A model generated the notes under the pieces. It saw only the letters and a list, made by a program, of their open reading frames with translations, did not search any database and had not been told where the DNA came from. 64,000 nt of DNA from Lentisphaerota bacterium (lineage in GTDB: Bacteria; Verrucomicrobiota; Lentisphaeria; Victivallales; Victivallaceae), in the NCBI GenBank assembly GCA_015061625.1, contig SUWG01000010.1, forward strand, positions 37,520-101,519. The letters run 5' to 3'. Positions 1 through 7,243 of the stretch are shown here, piece by piece (positions within the stretch are counted from its first letter, which is position 1; each line of letters starts with the position of its first letter). The translations under genes and the position numbers were made by a program.

Positions 1-359
1 AATAATCCGGAAACGGCAAGGGTGATGGATAACGCCAGCAACGGTGCCGCCGAGGCAGATGTGCCGATCCACCATACCGGCGGAAAACAGAGGTAAAATC
101 CGGCCGTGCTTCCCGGGTGGAGCAGTTTGAGTTTTGCGGCGGTCAGCCAGAGCAGACCGCCGGTAAGCAGCGTGGCAGCTGCCGCCGGTAATTTCGGCAG
201 AAATGCCCCGGATAATCCGGGGAAAATCCCTTTGAGCATCAGGGCAAATTCATATTCTCCGGAGGTCAGCATACCCCGGAATTTCAAGGAAACGACATAA
301 AGCAGTATTGCCAGAAATGTTCCGGCCCACGGCATAAGGTTGATTTTTTCTTTTTCCAT
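1..359 (-). CDS. Partial membrane protein, possibly GT-C/ArnT-like glycosyltransferase (3' end cut by window)
   Basis: The minus strand is open from an ATG at 359 to the left edge (119 codons, no stop). The product starts MEKEKINLMPWAG, followed by a hydrophobic segment of about 15 residues, a short loop with a GEYEFAL motif at about residues 33-39, and two more hydrophobic stretches. A first membrane helix followed by an acidic loop is the usual opening of lipid-linked-sugar glycosyltransferases of the ArnT/PMT fold, but the catalytic part is outside the window, so this is only a suggestion. A TTGATT/TATATT promoter lies about 45 bases upstream and gives it a transcription unit separate from azlCD. 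Confidence 0.55.
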   Translation of the reverse strand, partial: MEKEKINLMPWAGTFLAILLYVVSLKFRGMLTSGEYEFALMLKGIFPGLSGAFLPKLPAAAATLLTGGLLWLTAAKLKLLHPGSTAGFYLCFPPVWWIGTSASAAPLLALSITLAVSGL

Positions 360-401
360 AAAAATATATAACAAGAACTGAAAACACTGTTCAATCAGTA
401 T

Positions 402-430
402 AATATACTATCGAATAGCGATTAAATCAA
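402..430 (-). promoter_or_regulatory. Promoter for the left-edge membrane protein
   Basis: On the minus strand, TTGATT (430-425) and TATATT (407-402) are separated by 17 bases. Transcription would start near 395, about 36 bases before the ATG at 359. Confidence 0.5.
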
Positions 431-436
431 GCCGTT

Positions 437-784
437 TCAAGAGAAAATGCATTGCACCAGCAGCATATAGACCGCCGTACCGGTGATGATCGAGAGCAGG
501 GGATTCTTTTTCCACCAGTGCAGAGCGATCACCGTGACTGAAGCGATCAATTCCGGCAGTCCCCAGCCGCCGTCGGCCAGTGAGCGGCCGCGGTACTCTG
601 AACAAAGACAGTAAACGACCAGCATGGCAATCGCCGCCGGCGAGAGGACTTTGCCGATGTAAGTGATCACCGGCGGACATTTTCTGCCGGAGGAAAAGAG
701 CAGAAAGGGGAACGCCCGCAACAGTACGGTGATCGTGGCAGTAACCGCAATTACGGAGATGATGGTGATGGTTTGCCCGCTCAT
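437..784 (-). CDS. azlD: AzlD-type branched-chain amino acid exporter subunit
   Basis: This 115-residue protein has four hydrophobic segments and the AzlD-family pattern: an early LLRAFPFLLF segment, a PPVITYIGKVLSPAAIAMLVVYC-type segment split by a lysine, and a C-terminal TGTAVYMLL helix. AzlD is the small subunit of the two-component AzlCD exporter, which in known cases moves branched-chain amino acids or their analogues out of the cell across the inner membrane. Its ATG overlaps the azlC stop codon by four bases, so the two are translationally coupled. Length is typical of the family (about 100-115). The substrate cannot be read from sequence. Confidence 0.85.
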   Translation of the reverse strand: MSGQTITIISVIAVTATITVLLRAFPFLLFSSGRKCPPVITYIGKVLSPAAIAMLVVYCLCSEYRGRSLADGGWGLPELIASVTVIALHWWKKNPLLSIITGTAVYMLLVQCIFS

Positions 785-1503
785 TTGACCACCTCCGCCG
801 GTTCAAATTGTTTTTCCAGTGTCTTGCGGAAAATGATGAATGTGGCGGTCATCATGACCATTGCGGGAATGAGCATATTATCCACGCTGAAAAATACTCT
901 GCCGGCAATCGCACAGATAATGCCGATCGCCGCCGGCAGCCGGTTGCGTTTTTCCCGGCATTGATCGGTAAGCACCACCAGAAACAATGCGGTCATGGCG
1001 AAGTCGATCCCTTCGGTGGAAAAGGGCAGAAAACGGCCCGCCATGGCACCGATGGTAACTCCGGAAACCCAGTAAAGGTGGTCGAGAGCTGCCACGCAGA
1101 GGCAGTAAAAGGTGTTGAGTTTTTTATCGGGAATGGCACTTTCTGCTTCGAGAGCAAAGGTTTCATCGGTCAGGCTCCAGATCAGATAGGATTTGCGCCA
1201 GAAACCGGTATTTTTGAATTTTTCCAGCAAAGATAAGCCGTACATGGCATAGCGGATGTTGAGAAAGAGTGTGAGCAGAGCCACATCGATCAGCGGCATA
1301 TTGTTGTCTATCCAGTTAACGATGGCAAATTGCAATGCTCCGGAAATGCTGGTCAGACTGCTTAAAAAAGCCCAGAATACGATATCCGGGCGTTCGATTT
1401 TTCCGGCCAGCAGTATCCCGGCGGCCATGCCCATTGCGGTATAGCCCATGAGTACGGGCAGCGAGGCGGAGAACGCCTGATAAAAGATTCGTTTTCTGGT
1501 CAT
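781..1503 (-). CDS. azlC: AzlC family amino acid exporter, large subunit
   Basis: The 240-residue polytopic protein carries AzlC-family features: a GYTAMGMAAGILL segment near residue 20, the SLTSISGALQFA segment near 48-60, an NIRYAMYGLSL motif near 82-92 and an SLTDETFAL motif near 108-117. It pairs with azlD, whose start codon lies inside its stop region. AzlC proteins form the main transport channel of these exporters. The start at 1503 has no strong ribosome-binding site, but the family alignment begins here. A weak TTGCTT/TACATT promoter lies upstream, divergent from rpmF. Confidence 0.88.
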   Translation of the reverse strand: MTRKRIFYQAFSASLPVLMGYTAMGMAAGILLAGKIERPDIVFWAFLSSLTSISGALQFAIVNWIDNNMPLIDVALLTLFLNIRYAMYGLSLLEKFKNTGFWRKSYLIWSLTDETFALEAESAIPDKKLNTFYCLCVAALDHLYWVSGVTIGAMAGRFLPFSTEGIDFAMTALFLVVLTDQCREKRNRLPAAIGIICAIAGRVFFSVDNMLIPAMVMMTATFIIFRKTLEKQFEPAEVVK

Positions 1504-1534
1504 AATAATAAATCCGGTAAAAGTTATTTCGCTT

Positions 1535-1562
1535 AATGTAACTTAAAAAGTAAAAAAAGCAA
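1535..1562 (-). promoter_or_regulatory. Possible azlCD promoter
   Basis: On the minus strand, TTGCTT (1562-1557) and TACATT (1540-1535) are 16 bases apart, about 30 bases before azlC. Match to consensus is only moderate. Confidence 0.35.
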
Positions 1563-1602
1563 ATGGAATGAGAAAATTTCTGTTGAAAAAGTCATCGGCG
1601 GC

Positions 1603-1630
1603 TTGCAAATCTGATAAAGTGGGGTATATT
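1603..1630 (+). promoter_or_regulatory. rpmF-plsX promoter
   Basis: TTGCAA (1603-1608) and TATATT (1625-1630) are separated by 16 bases. Transcription would begin near 1637, about 60 bases before rpmF. Confidence 0.6.
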
Positions 1631-1697
1631 ATGTAGATTGAAAGTTGTTTTTATGAGAACGCACAAGAATTTATTGTTTAAATAAGGAGTTTGAAAA

Positions 1698-1877
1698 ATG
1701 GCAGTTCCGAAAAGAAAAACTTCCCGTATGCAGCGTCGTCAGCGCAAAGCCGCCAACCGTTACGAAGGCGTTGCCGCTACCTATTGTCCCGGTTGCGGAG
1801 CCCCGGTGATGCCGCACCGTGTCTGCGCCGCCTGCGGCCAGTACGATGGCAAACAGGTCATTACGGTTGAAGCATAA
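1698..1877 (+). CDS. rpmF: Large ribosomal subunit protein bL32
   Basis: This 59-residue gene starts at an ATG preceded by AAGGAG (1684-1689). The product begins MAVPKRKTSRMQRRQRKAAN, the basic N-terminus diagnostic of bL32, and holds two zinc-knuckle pairs, CPGC and CAAC, so it is the zinc-binding form. It is a structural protein of the 50S subunit. The gene sits 41 bases before plsX, the classic rpmF-plsX arrangement that joins ribosome and membrane-lipid synthesis. Its promoter is at 1603-1630. Confidence 0.95.
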   Translation: MAVPKRKTSRMQRRQRKAANRYEGVAATYCPGCGAPVMPHRVCAACGQYDGKQVITVEA

Positions 1878-1918
1878 TAAGCGGTCACTCTGACCGTGTA
1901 AACCCGGACGCGAGAGAT

Positions 1919-2947
1919 ATGAGGATCGGCGTTGATGCAATGGGGGGAGATTTTGCTCCCGGTGTCGTTGTAGAGGGTGTCGCACAGGCACTGGTCGATT
2001 TTCCCGATTTGGACATTGTTCTGGTCGGTCATCGCGACCGGGTCGCTTTTTATCTGGAAAAGTACGGCATCGCTGGAAATCCGCATCTGGAATTGATCCA
2101 TGCACCGAGTGTGTGCGAGATGTCGGAGCCCTCGGCGGTGTCTTTGCGTTCAAAGCGGGATTCATCCATCACCGTTTTGGCTAAAATGATGAAAGCCAAA
2201 GAGATCGATGCCATGGCCACGCCCGGTCATACCGGAGCGACAGTGGCGGCGACGACGGTTTTGGCGCGTACCTTGCCGGGGGTTGACCGTCCGGCATTGG
2301 GTGCGAGTATGCCGGCGCAGGAAGACCGTTTCCTGCTGATGGATGCCGGGGCGAATCCTGATTGTGCCGTGCATAATATGGTGCAGTTTGCCCTGATGGG
2401 TGAAGTATATGCCCGTTACCTTTACCACAAGGAACGTCCGCGGGTCGGTTTGTTGAGTGTGGGCGGCGAAGATATCAAAGGTTGTGATTTGACCAAAGAG
2501 ACCTTTAAAAGGTTGGAGCAGTTGCCGATCAACTTTGTCGGCAATGTGGAGGCCAATACCGCATTCAAGGGGGCTTGTGATGTTCTGGTCAGTGATGGAT
2601 TTGCCGGGAATGTACTGCTCAAGAGTGCCGAAGGTTTAGCCAAGGCGACCGGTTATTGGCTGAAGCAGGCGTTGAATAAGAGTGCAGCCCGTCTGGTCGG
2701 TGCGGTGCTGGCGAAAAATGCTTTTGCTGAACTCAAAGCCCATGGTTCATCCGATGTTATCGGCGGTGCGCCGCTGTTGGGGGTGAATGGCATTTGCATT
2801 ATCGGTCATGGCGGATCCAATCCGGTTGCAGTACGCAATGCGATCCGTGTTTCGGCGGAATGTGTTGAATTTGAATTGAATCAGCGCATTATCGAAGCCA
2901 TTGAGGAGGCCGGAAACCTGGCCAAACCGGAAAAGGCTGAAAAGTGA
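1919..2947 (+). CDS. plsX: Phosphate acyltransferase PlsX
   Basis: The 342-residue product opens with MRIGVDAMGGDFAPGVVVEG, the PlsX signature, and carries ATPGHTGA near residue 98-105, GANPDC near 142 and the VSDGFAGNVLLKS motif near 223-235. PlsX converts acyl-ACP and phosphate into acyl-phosphate, the donor for PlsY in phospholipid synthesis, and acts at the inner face of the membrane. It follows rpmF as in many bacteria, but the next gene is a glycosyltransferase-like membrane protein rather than the usual fabH. The downstream gene begins at a GTG overlapping the plsX stop by four bases. Confidence 0.95.
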   Translation: MRIGVDAMGGDFAPGVVVEGVAQALVDFPDLDIVLVGHRDRVAFYLEKYGIAGNPHLELIHAPSVCEMSEPSAVSLRSKRDSSITVLAKMMKAKEIDAMATPGHTGATVAATTVLARTLPGVDRPALGASMPAQEDRFLLMDAGANPDCAVHNMVQFALMGEVYARYLYHKERPRVGLLSVGGEDIKGCDLTKETFKRLEQLPINFVGNVEANTAFKGACDVLVSDGFAGNVLLKSAEGLAKATGYWLKQALNKSAARLVGAVLAKNAFAELKAHGSSDVIGGAPLLGVNGICIIGHGGSNPVAVRNAIRVSAECVEFELNQRIIEAIEEAGNLAKPEKAEK

Positions 2948-4554
2948 GCCGCAAATCTGTTAAAAAAAACTCCTCTGAATCTGCTGCTGAAAAAGTACGT
3001 CATAAAGTTGCCGTGCAAAAAAATAAAGATTTGATTTGGCGTGAGGCGATCATCTTTATCGGCACATTTATATTTTTTACCCTGTTTGCCCGTCTGGGCA
3101 TTGATCCCCACCATGACGGCGTTATGCTGATACCTGCGATGCGGGTGGCGGATGGTGCGGTCGTTTTCCGTGATGTTTTCTGCCAGTATGGATTACTGGT
3201 TCCTCTGATTCAAGGGCTGGCGGTGAAATTATTCGGCGGGGAATTGCTGGTTATCCGGATGCTGACGGTATTATTTTACGCCGGAAGTGCAGTGTTGCTC
3301 GATCTTCTATGGCGCAGATATCTGCCGGCGAAATTATCCTGTTTTACGGCGGTGGTATTTTGTCTGCTTGCCTCGTGTACGATGGTGACATTTCACAGTT
3401 GGAATAGCGTATACGCACTGTTTTTCATGCTTTTATCCGGATTTTTTCTGCTCCGTTATCTGGAATCTGACGGCAGTAAAAGGCGTGAATTGTGTTTTGC
3501 CGGTGTTGCCGCCGGATTGACTTGGGGGTGTCGCACTCCTTGCGGGGTGGTGACGGTTTTTGCCGCAGTGCTGGTGTTGCTGGGGGCGAATTGGTTCACC
3601 GGAAAGGATCGGTGTCAGATCATGAAAGAGGCGGGGAGTTATGCCGCCGGAGCATTGGCAGTGGCAGTGCCGGCATTATCCTATATTATTTTCACCGGAG
3701 CGTGGGAAGATTTTATCAAGCAGAATTTCGGTTTTGTCAGCAGTTTCGTTGCCCGGCGTGGCGGCGGTGGTAATTGGACATATTTCAGTGAAAGTATGTT
3801 TCCTTTTTATCAGGAAGAGTATTATTTTTTCAACTCATTTTTTGCGCTGATGCCGTTGGGGGCAATGGTTATGCTGTATTTTGCCTGCCGCAAAGGGGTT
3901 CTTGACGGCAAAGAAGTTATGAAAAAGGAGTTGCCGTTTATAGCATTGCTGGTGCTGGGTTTGGGCAGTTGGCATCAATATTATCCGGTGCCGTGTGTGC
4001 GCCATCTTTTCTGGGGCGGTGCGCCGCTGTTTGGAGCGTATTTGCTGATGCTGTGCCGGTTGTGGCAAGGCAAAACGATGTTGAAAAAACTTCTTATGGT
4101 GTTTTTGGGAATCGTGCTGATCGGAGCGGTGGCAGTGCGTGTGGCCGGTGGTATGATGCGCTTGTCGTCCGTAGATTCGTGGGGCAGCCGCAATGTGGCG
4201 GGTATCCGGGGGATCAAACTGAACCAGATGGAATGCGGAATAGTTGATATGTTGTTGCTGACCAACCGTCTGCCGGAAAATATCCGTCAGAGAGGGGTGA
4301 TGAATTGGAGTGAAGATTCCCTTTATTCGGCGATGATACCGGGGAGCGGATTTCAGGATTTGCAGTTTTACCGGTTTGATGCGGAGCAGTATCCGGGGTA
4401 CGATATGAAAGTTTTTCAACACATCATGAGTGAACATCCGGTTGTTCTGACCGATCATGAGGTAGTGCCGCCCGGATATGCAGTGGCGATGGAAGCGCTT
4501 TATTTTGACCGGGTTTTGCGGATACTTGTTCCGGTTGCCGATTATCAGCGATGA
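2944..4554 (+). CDS. Polytopic GT-C/family-39-like glycosyltransferase
   Basis: This 536-residue membrane protein starts at a GTG (2944) that overlaps the plsX stop. A short basic N-terminus is followed by about eleven hydrophobic segments. The first loop has DPHHDGVMLIPA, the acidic-histidine D-x2-x-DG signature typical of the first loop of GT-C enzymes that take sugars from polyprenyl-phosphate donors, then RDVFCQYG. The C-terminal roughly 120 residues are soluble and would face the periplasm. The likely role is transfer of a lipid-linked sugar to a lipid, polymer or protein; substrate unknown. Its coupling to plsX suggests a membrane or envelope role. Confidence in the fold is better than in the reaction. 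Confidence 0.65.
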   Translation: MSRKSVKKNSSESAAEKVRHKVAVQKNKDLIWREAIIFIGTFIFFTLFARLGIDPHHDGVMLIPAMRVADGAVVFRDVFCQYGLLVPLIQGLAVKLFGGELLVIRMLTVLFYAGSAVLLDLLWRRYLPAKLSCFTAVVFCLLASCTMVTFHSWNSVYALFFMLLSGFFLLRYLESDGSKRRELCFAGVAAGLTWGCRTPCGVVTVFAAVLVLLGANWFTGKDRCQIMKEAGSYAAGALAVAVPALSYIIFTGAWEDFIKQNFGFVSSFVARRGGGGNWTYFSESMFPFYQEEYYFFNSFFALMPLGAMVMLYFACRKGVLDGKEVMKKELPFIALLVLGLGSWHQYYPVPCVRHLFWGGAPLFGAYLLMLCRLWQGKTMLKKLLMVFLGIVLIGAVAVRVAGGMMRLSSVDSWGSRNVAGIRGIKLNQMECGIVDMLLLTNRLPENIRQRGVMNWSEDSLYSAMIPGSGFQDLQFYRFDAEQYPGYDMKVFQHIMSEHPVVLTDHEVVPPGYAVAMEALYFDRVLRILVPVADYQR

Positions 4555-4562
4555 TCTTTTTG

Positions 4563-4812
4563 CTTTGCATTGCGGGCAATCTCTTGTCAAACTGTCGGAC
4601 ACCGGCTCGGTCACATACACAGTATGCTCCCTCGCCGTTGCCTCTGTTTGACTTCGACATTGCCTCGCACTGCTTCGCAAAAAAGGCCGCAGTTTGTTTC
4701 GACTCTTGCGGGCGGTTGCACCGCCCTTGACAGGGGCGTTGCCCCCGTACCCCCGTTTTTTACTTTGCATTGCGGGCAATCTCTCGTCAAACTATCGGAC
4801 ACCGGCTTGGTC
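4563..4812 (+). repeat. 50-bp direct repeat pair, 200 bp apart
   Basis: Positions 4563-4612 and 4763-4812 match at 47 of 50 bases by eye, both beginning CTTTGCATTGCGGGCAATCT. The right copy lies just inside the left inverted repeat; the left copy lies outside it, close to the end of the GT-C gene. Confidence 0.8.
4709..4755 (+). repeat. Left arm of a long inverted repeat
   Basis: This 47-base segment is the imperfect reverse complement of 5071-5118 (about 43 of 48 aligned positions). It is itself made of two small palindromes, GGGCGGTTGCACCGCCC and GGGGCGTTGCCCC, followed by CGTACCCCCG. Confidence 0.8.
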
Positions 4813-4824
4813 GAGTACATAGTA

Positions 4825-5034
4825 CAGGTCAGCGGCTCGCTTACGCTCGATATTCGCCCGGTACGGATGAGTACGGAGTTGTACGGAGAAGTACGGAGCA
4901 ACACAAGCGGAGGTAATACCCCACCGGAGCAGGTCAGTGGCTCGCTTACGCTCGATATTCGCCCGGTACGGATGGGTACGGAGTTGTACGGAGAAGTACG
5001 GAGCAACACAAGCAGAGGTAATACCCCACCGGAT
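4825..5034 (+). repeat. 105-bp tandem duplication with phased GTACGGA motifs
   Basis: Copies 4825-4929 and 4930-5034 differ at only a few positions up to about 5033. Each contains four GTACGGA heptamers at exact 10-bp intervals (4861-4897 and 4966-5002), so eight in total, spaced at one helical turn. Confidence 0.85.
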
Positions 5035-5070
5035 TGCCGTTAGCGTCTGTAATGTCCGTATTGTCCGTGC

Positions 5071-5118
5071 CGGGGGTACGGGGGCGCAGCCCCTGTAAAG
5101 GGCGGTGTCAACCGCCCG
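5071..5118 (-). repeat. Right arm of the long inverted repeat
   Basis: This arm mirrors 4709-4755. The two arms enclose about 315 bp, giving a 410-bp unit (4709-5118) with the shape of a miniature inverted-repeat element. I could not see a target-site duplication outside the arms. Confidence 0.75.
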
Positions 5119-5167
5119 TCCGATCAAGGCACGACAACGGAGTGCCGCGACTTCCCGTTTTTCTTTT

Positions 5168-5203
5168 GGTTACTTTTCTTTTTCCGTAAAAAGAAAAGTA
5201 ACC
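5168..5203. terminator. Perfect 16-bp hairpin beside the metG stop
   Basis: Arms 5168-5183 and 5188-5203 are exactly complementary around a CCGT loop; each arm is pyrimidine- or purine-rich. A partial third copy (GAAAAGAAAAGTAAG) follows up to the metG stop. The T-rich arm allows termination on either strand, but the stem is AT-rich, so strength is uncertain. Confidence 0.5.
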
Positions 5204-5220
5204 GTGAAAAGAAAAGTAAG

Positions 5221-7167
5221 TTAGCCGATGGAGATGCCGGAGGGCATATCGCCGTCGATGGTAACGAGTTTCAGGTTGTTGCCGTCTTTGGCGGCGAGGA
5301 GCATACCTTGAGATTCGATACCGCGGATTTTTGCCGGTTTAAGGTTGGCGACGATGACGATAGTTTTGCCGGTGATTTGTTCCGGGGAGTAGAATTGGGC
5401 GACACCGGCGACGAGTTGCCGGATTTCGCTGCCGACTTCGATGGAAAGTTTCAGAAGTTTATCTGCGCCCTCGACTTTTTCGGCGGAGAGGACTTTTGCA
5501 GTTTTCAACTGGGTTTTGAAAAATTCATCGATAGTGACGACGACATTGACCGGAGTTTCTGCTTCAGCGGGGGCAGATTTCTCTGCTTTGGCTTTTTTCT
5601 CTGCTTTTGGGGCAGGGGCGGCTTTGGCGGCGGCATCTTCTTCCACGATGATACGGGGGAAGAGCGGGGAGGCTTCTTTCATGACGAAACCGGCGACGGA
5701 TTTCAGATTTTTGAGATCGGCGATGCCGTTGATATTGGCTTGACCGGCACCGAGGACGTTGAGCAATTCCGCCATTTTTTCCGGCATGACGGGAGCGAGC
5801 AGGACGGCGACTTTGCAGAGTGCTTCGGCGGCGTTATGCAAGACGGTATGGAGTCGTGCGGGATCGCCGTTTTTGGCGAGGGTCCACGGGGCGCATTTTT
5901 CCAGATAGCGGTTTCCGGCGCGGACGGCATTCATTGCGGCATCGATACCCTGATCAAGTTTGTAGGAGTTCAGGCAGCATTCCATGGAAGAAATGGCATT
6001 ATTGACGGCGTTGGCGAGTTCGGCATCGTCTTCATTGAGTTCATTGGGGGCGGGGATTTCGCCGCCGGTGGCGCGGATGGTGAGTTTGCTGACGCGGGAA
6101 AGGAGGTTGCCAAGATCGTTAGCCAAGTCGCTGTTGTAACGTGAGATGAATGAATCTTCGCTGAAGTTGGCATCGTTGCCCGGACTCATTTCGGCGAGGA
6201 GGAAGTAGCGGAAAGCATCCACTCCGGCGCGGTCGATCATATCCATCGGATTGACGACATTGCCGAGCGATTTGCTCATTTTGCTGTTTCCGGTAAGCCA
6301 CCAGCCGTGGGCGAAGATGGTTTGCGGCATGGGCAGTCCGATAGCTTTGAGCATGGTGGGCCAGTAAACGCTGTGAGTGGTAAGGATATCTTTACCGATC
6401 AGGTGACAACTTGCGGGCCACCAGGCGTTGAATTTTTCGTCATCAGAACCGTACCCGACACCGGAAATGTAGTTGATCAGTGCATCGAACCAGACGTAGC
6501 AGACGTAATCGGGGTCGAAAGGCAGTTCGATACCCCATGAGAGTCGTGATTTGGGACGGCTGATGCAGAGGTCGCCCAAAGGTTTTTTCAGGAAGCCGAG
6601 AGTTTCATTGGCGCGGAAAGCGGGGAGAATGAAATCAGGATGGGTCTGGATGTATTCGATGAGCCAATCCTGATATTTGCTCATACGGAAAAAGTAGTTG
6701 CTTTCGGTGATGGCGTTGACATCGCGGCCGCAGTCGGGGCATTTGCCGTCAACGAGATCTTTTTCGGTAAAAAAGCGTTCACATCCGACGCAGTACCAAC
6801 CGGTGTAATCGGCTTTGTAGATTTCGTCGCGGTCATAAAGATCCTGCATGATTTTAGCAACGATTTTCTTGTGATTTTCCTGGGTGGTACGGATGAAATA
6901 GTCATTGGTGATGCCGAGCCGGTTCCAGAGTTCCTGAAATCTGACCACAGTTTCGTCGCAGTGGGCGAGGGGGGCGACGCCGCGTTTTTCGGCGGCCTGT
7001 TGAACTTTCTGTCCGTGTTCATCGGTACCGGTGAGGAAGAATGTTGCATCGGAAAGTGAGCGGTGACTGCGGGCCAGCACATCGGCAAGCACGGTGGTGT
7101 AAGCGTGACCGATATGGGGGCGGTCATTGACGTAGTAGATGGGGGTGGTGACGTAAAATTTGCTCAT
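5221..7167 (-). CDS. metG: Methionine-tRNA ligase
   Basis: This 648-residue enzyme charges tRNA-Met with methionine in the cytoplasm. Seen in order: the class I HIGH motif at residues 18-21, one zinc knuckle (CVGC...CPDC) near 125-150, the KMSKS loop near residue 295-300, an anticodon-binding helical domain, an Ala/Lys-rich linker near 505-530, and a C-terminal EMAPII-type tRNA-binding domain (VTIDEFFK to the end) that is used for dimerisation or tRNA docking. The start is set by AAGGAG 10 bases upstream. A TTGACG/TATATT promoter overlaps the 3' end of the upstream gene. The length is typical of MetRS with the appended domain. Confidence 0.97.
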   Translation of the reverse strand: MSKFYVTTPIYYVNDRPHIGHAYTTVLADVLARSHRSLSDATFFLTGTDEHGQKVQQAAEKRGVAPLAHCDETVVRFQELWNRLGITNDYFIRTTQENHKKIVAKIMQDLYDRDEIYKADYTGWYCVGCERFFTEKDLVDGKCPDCGRDVNAITESNYFFRMSKYQDWLIEYIQTHPDFILPAFRANETLGFLKKPLGDLCISRPKSRLSWGIELPFDPDYVCYVWFDALINYISGVGYGSDDEKFNAWWPASCHLIGKDILTTHSVYWPTMLKAIGLPMPQTIFAHGWWLTGNSKMSKSLGNVVNPMDMIDRAGVDAFRYFLLAEMSPGNDANFSEDSFISRYNSDLANDLGNLLSRVSKLTIRATGGEIPAPNELNEDDAELANAVNNAISSMECCLNSYKLDQGIDAAMNAVRAGNRYLEKCAPWTLAKNGDPARLHTVLHNAAEALCKVAVLLAPVMPEKMAELLNVLGAGQANINGIADLKNLKSVAGFVMKEASPLFPRIIVEEDAAAKAAPAPKAEKKAKAEKSAPAEAETPVNVVVTIDEFFKTQLKTAKVLSAEKVEGADKLLKLSIEVGSEIRQLVAGVAQFYSPEQITGKTIVIVANLKPAKIRGIESQGMLLAAKDGNNLKLVTIDGDMPSGISIG

Positions 7168-7214
7168 AGTATGTAAATCTCCTTAAAAAACAGCAAAAAA
7201 TCGTTCATTTATAT

Positions 7215-7243
7215 AATATACTTCAATTTTCCATAATCGTCAA
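7215..7243 (-). promoter_or_regulatory. metG promoter
   Basis: On the minus strand, TTGACG (7243-7238) and TATATT (7220-7215) are 17 bases apart. The -35 box lies inside the last codons of the upstream membrane-protein gene. Confidence 0.6.

Larger units (their letters stand above)
4555..5220. other. Gene-free 666-bp block of direct and inverted repeats
   Basis: No protein-like reading frame is credible between the GT-C gene and metG. Open frames exist on both strands only because the repeat unit of 105 bp is a multiple of three. The block contains a pair of 50-bp direct repeats, a pair of roughly 47-bp inverted repeats facing each other around a 105-bp tandem duplication, an eightfold GTACGGA motif at 10-bp spacing, and a perfect 16-bp hairpin next to the metG stop. 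It looks like a small non-autonomous mobile or repeat element, or a composite of several. Each part is listed separately. Confidence 0.7.

Noticed and set aside
3835..4779. 314-codon minus-strand frame spanning the end of the GT-C gene and the repeat block
   Set aside because: It is antisense to the glycosyltransferase and then runs into repeats; composition is not protein-like.
4570..5127. Open frames on both strands across the repeat block
   Set aside because: They remain open because the repeat unit is 105 bp; they overlap each other and have no family match.
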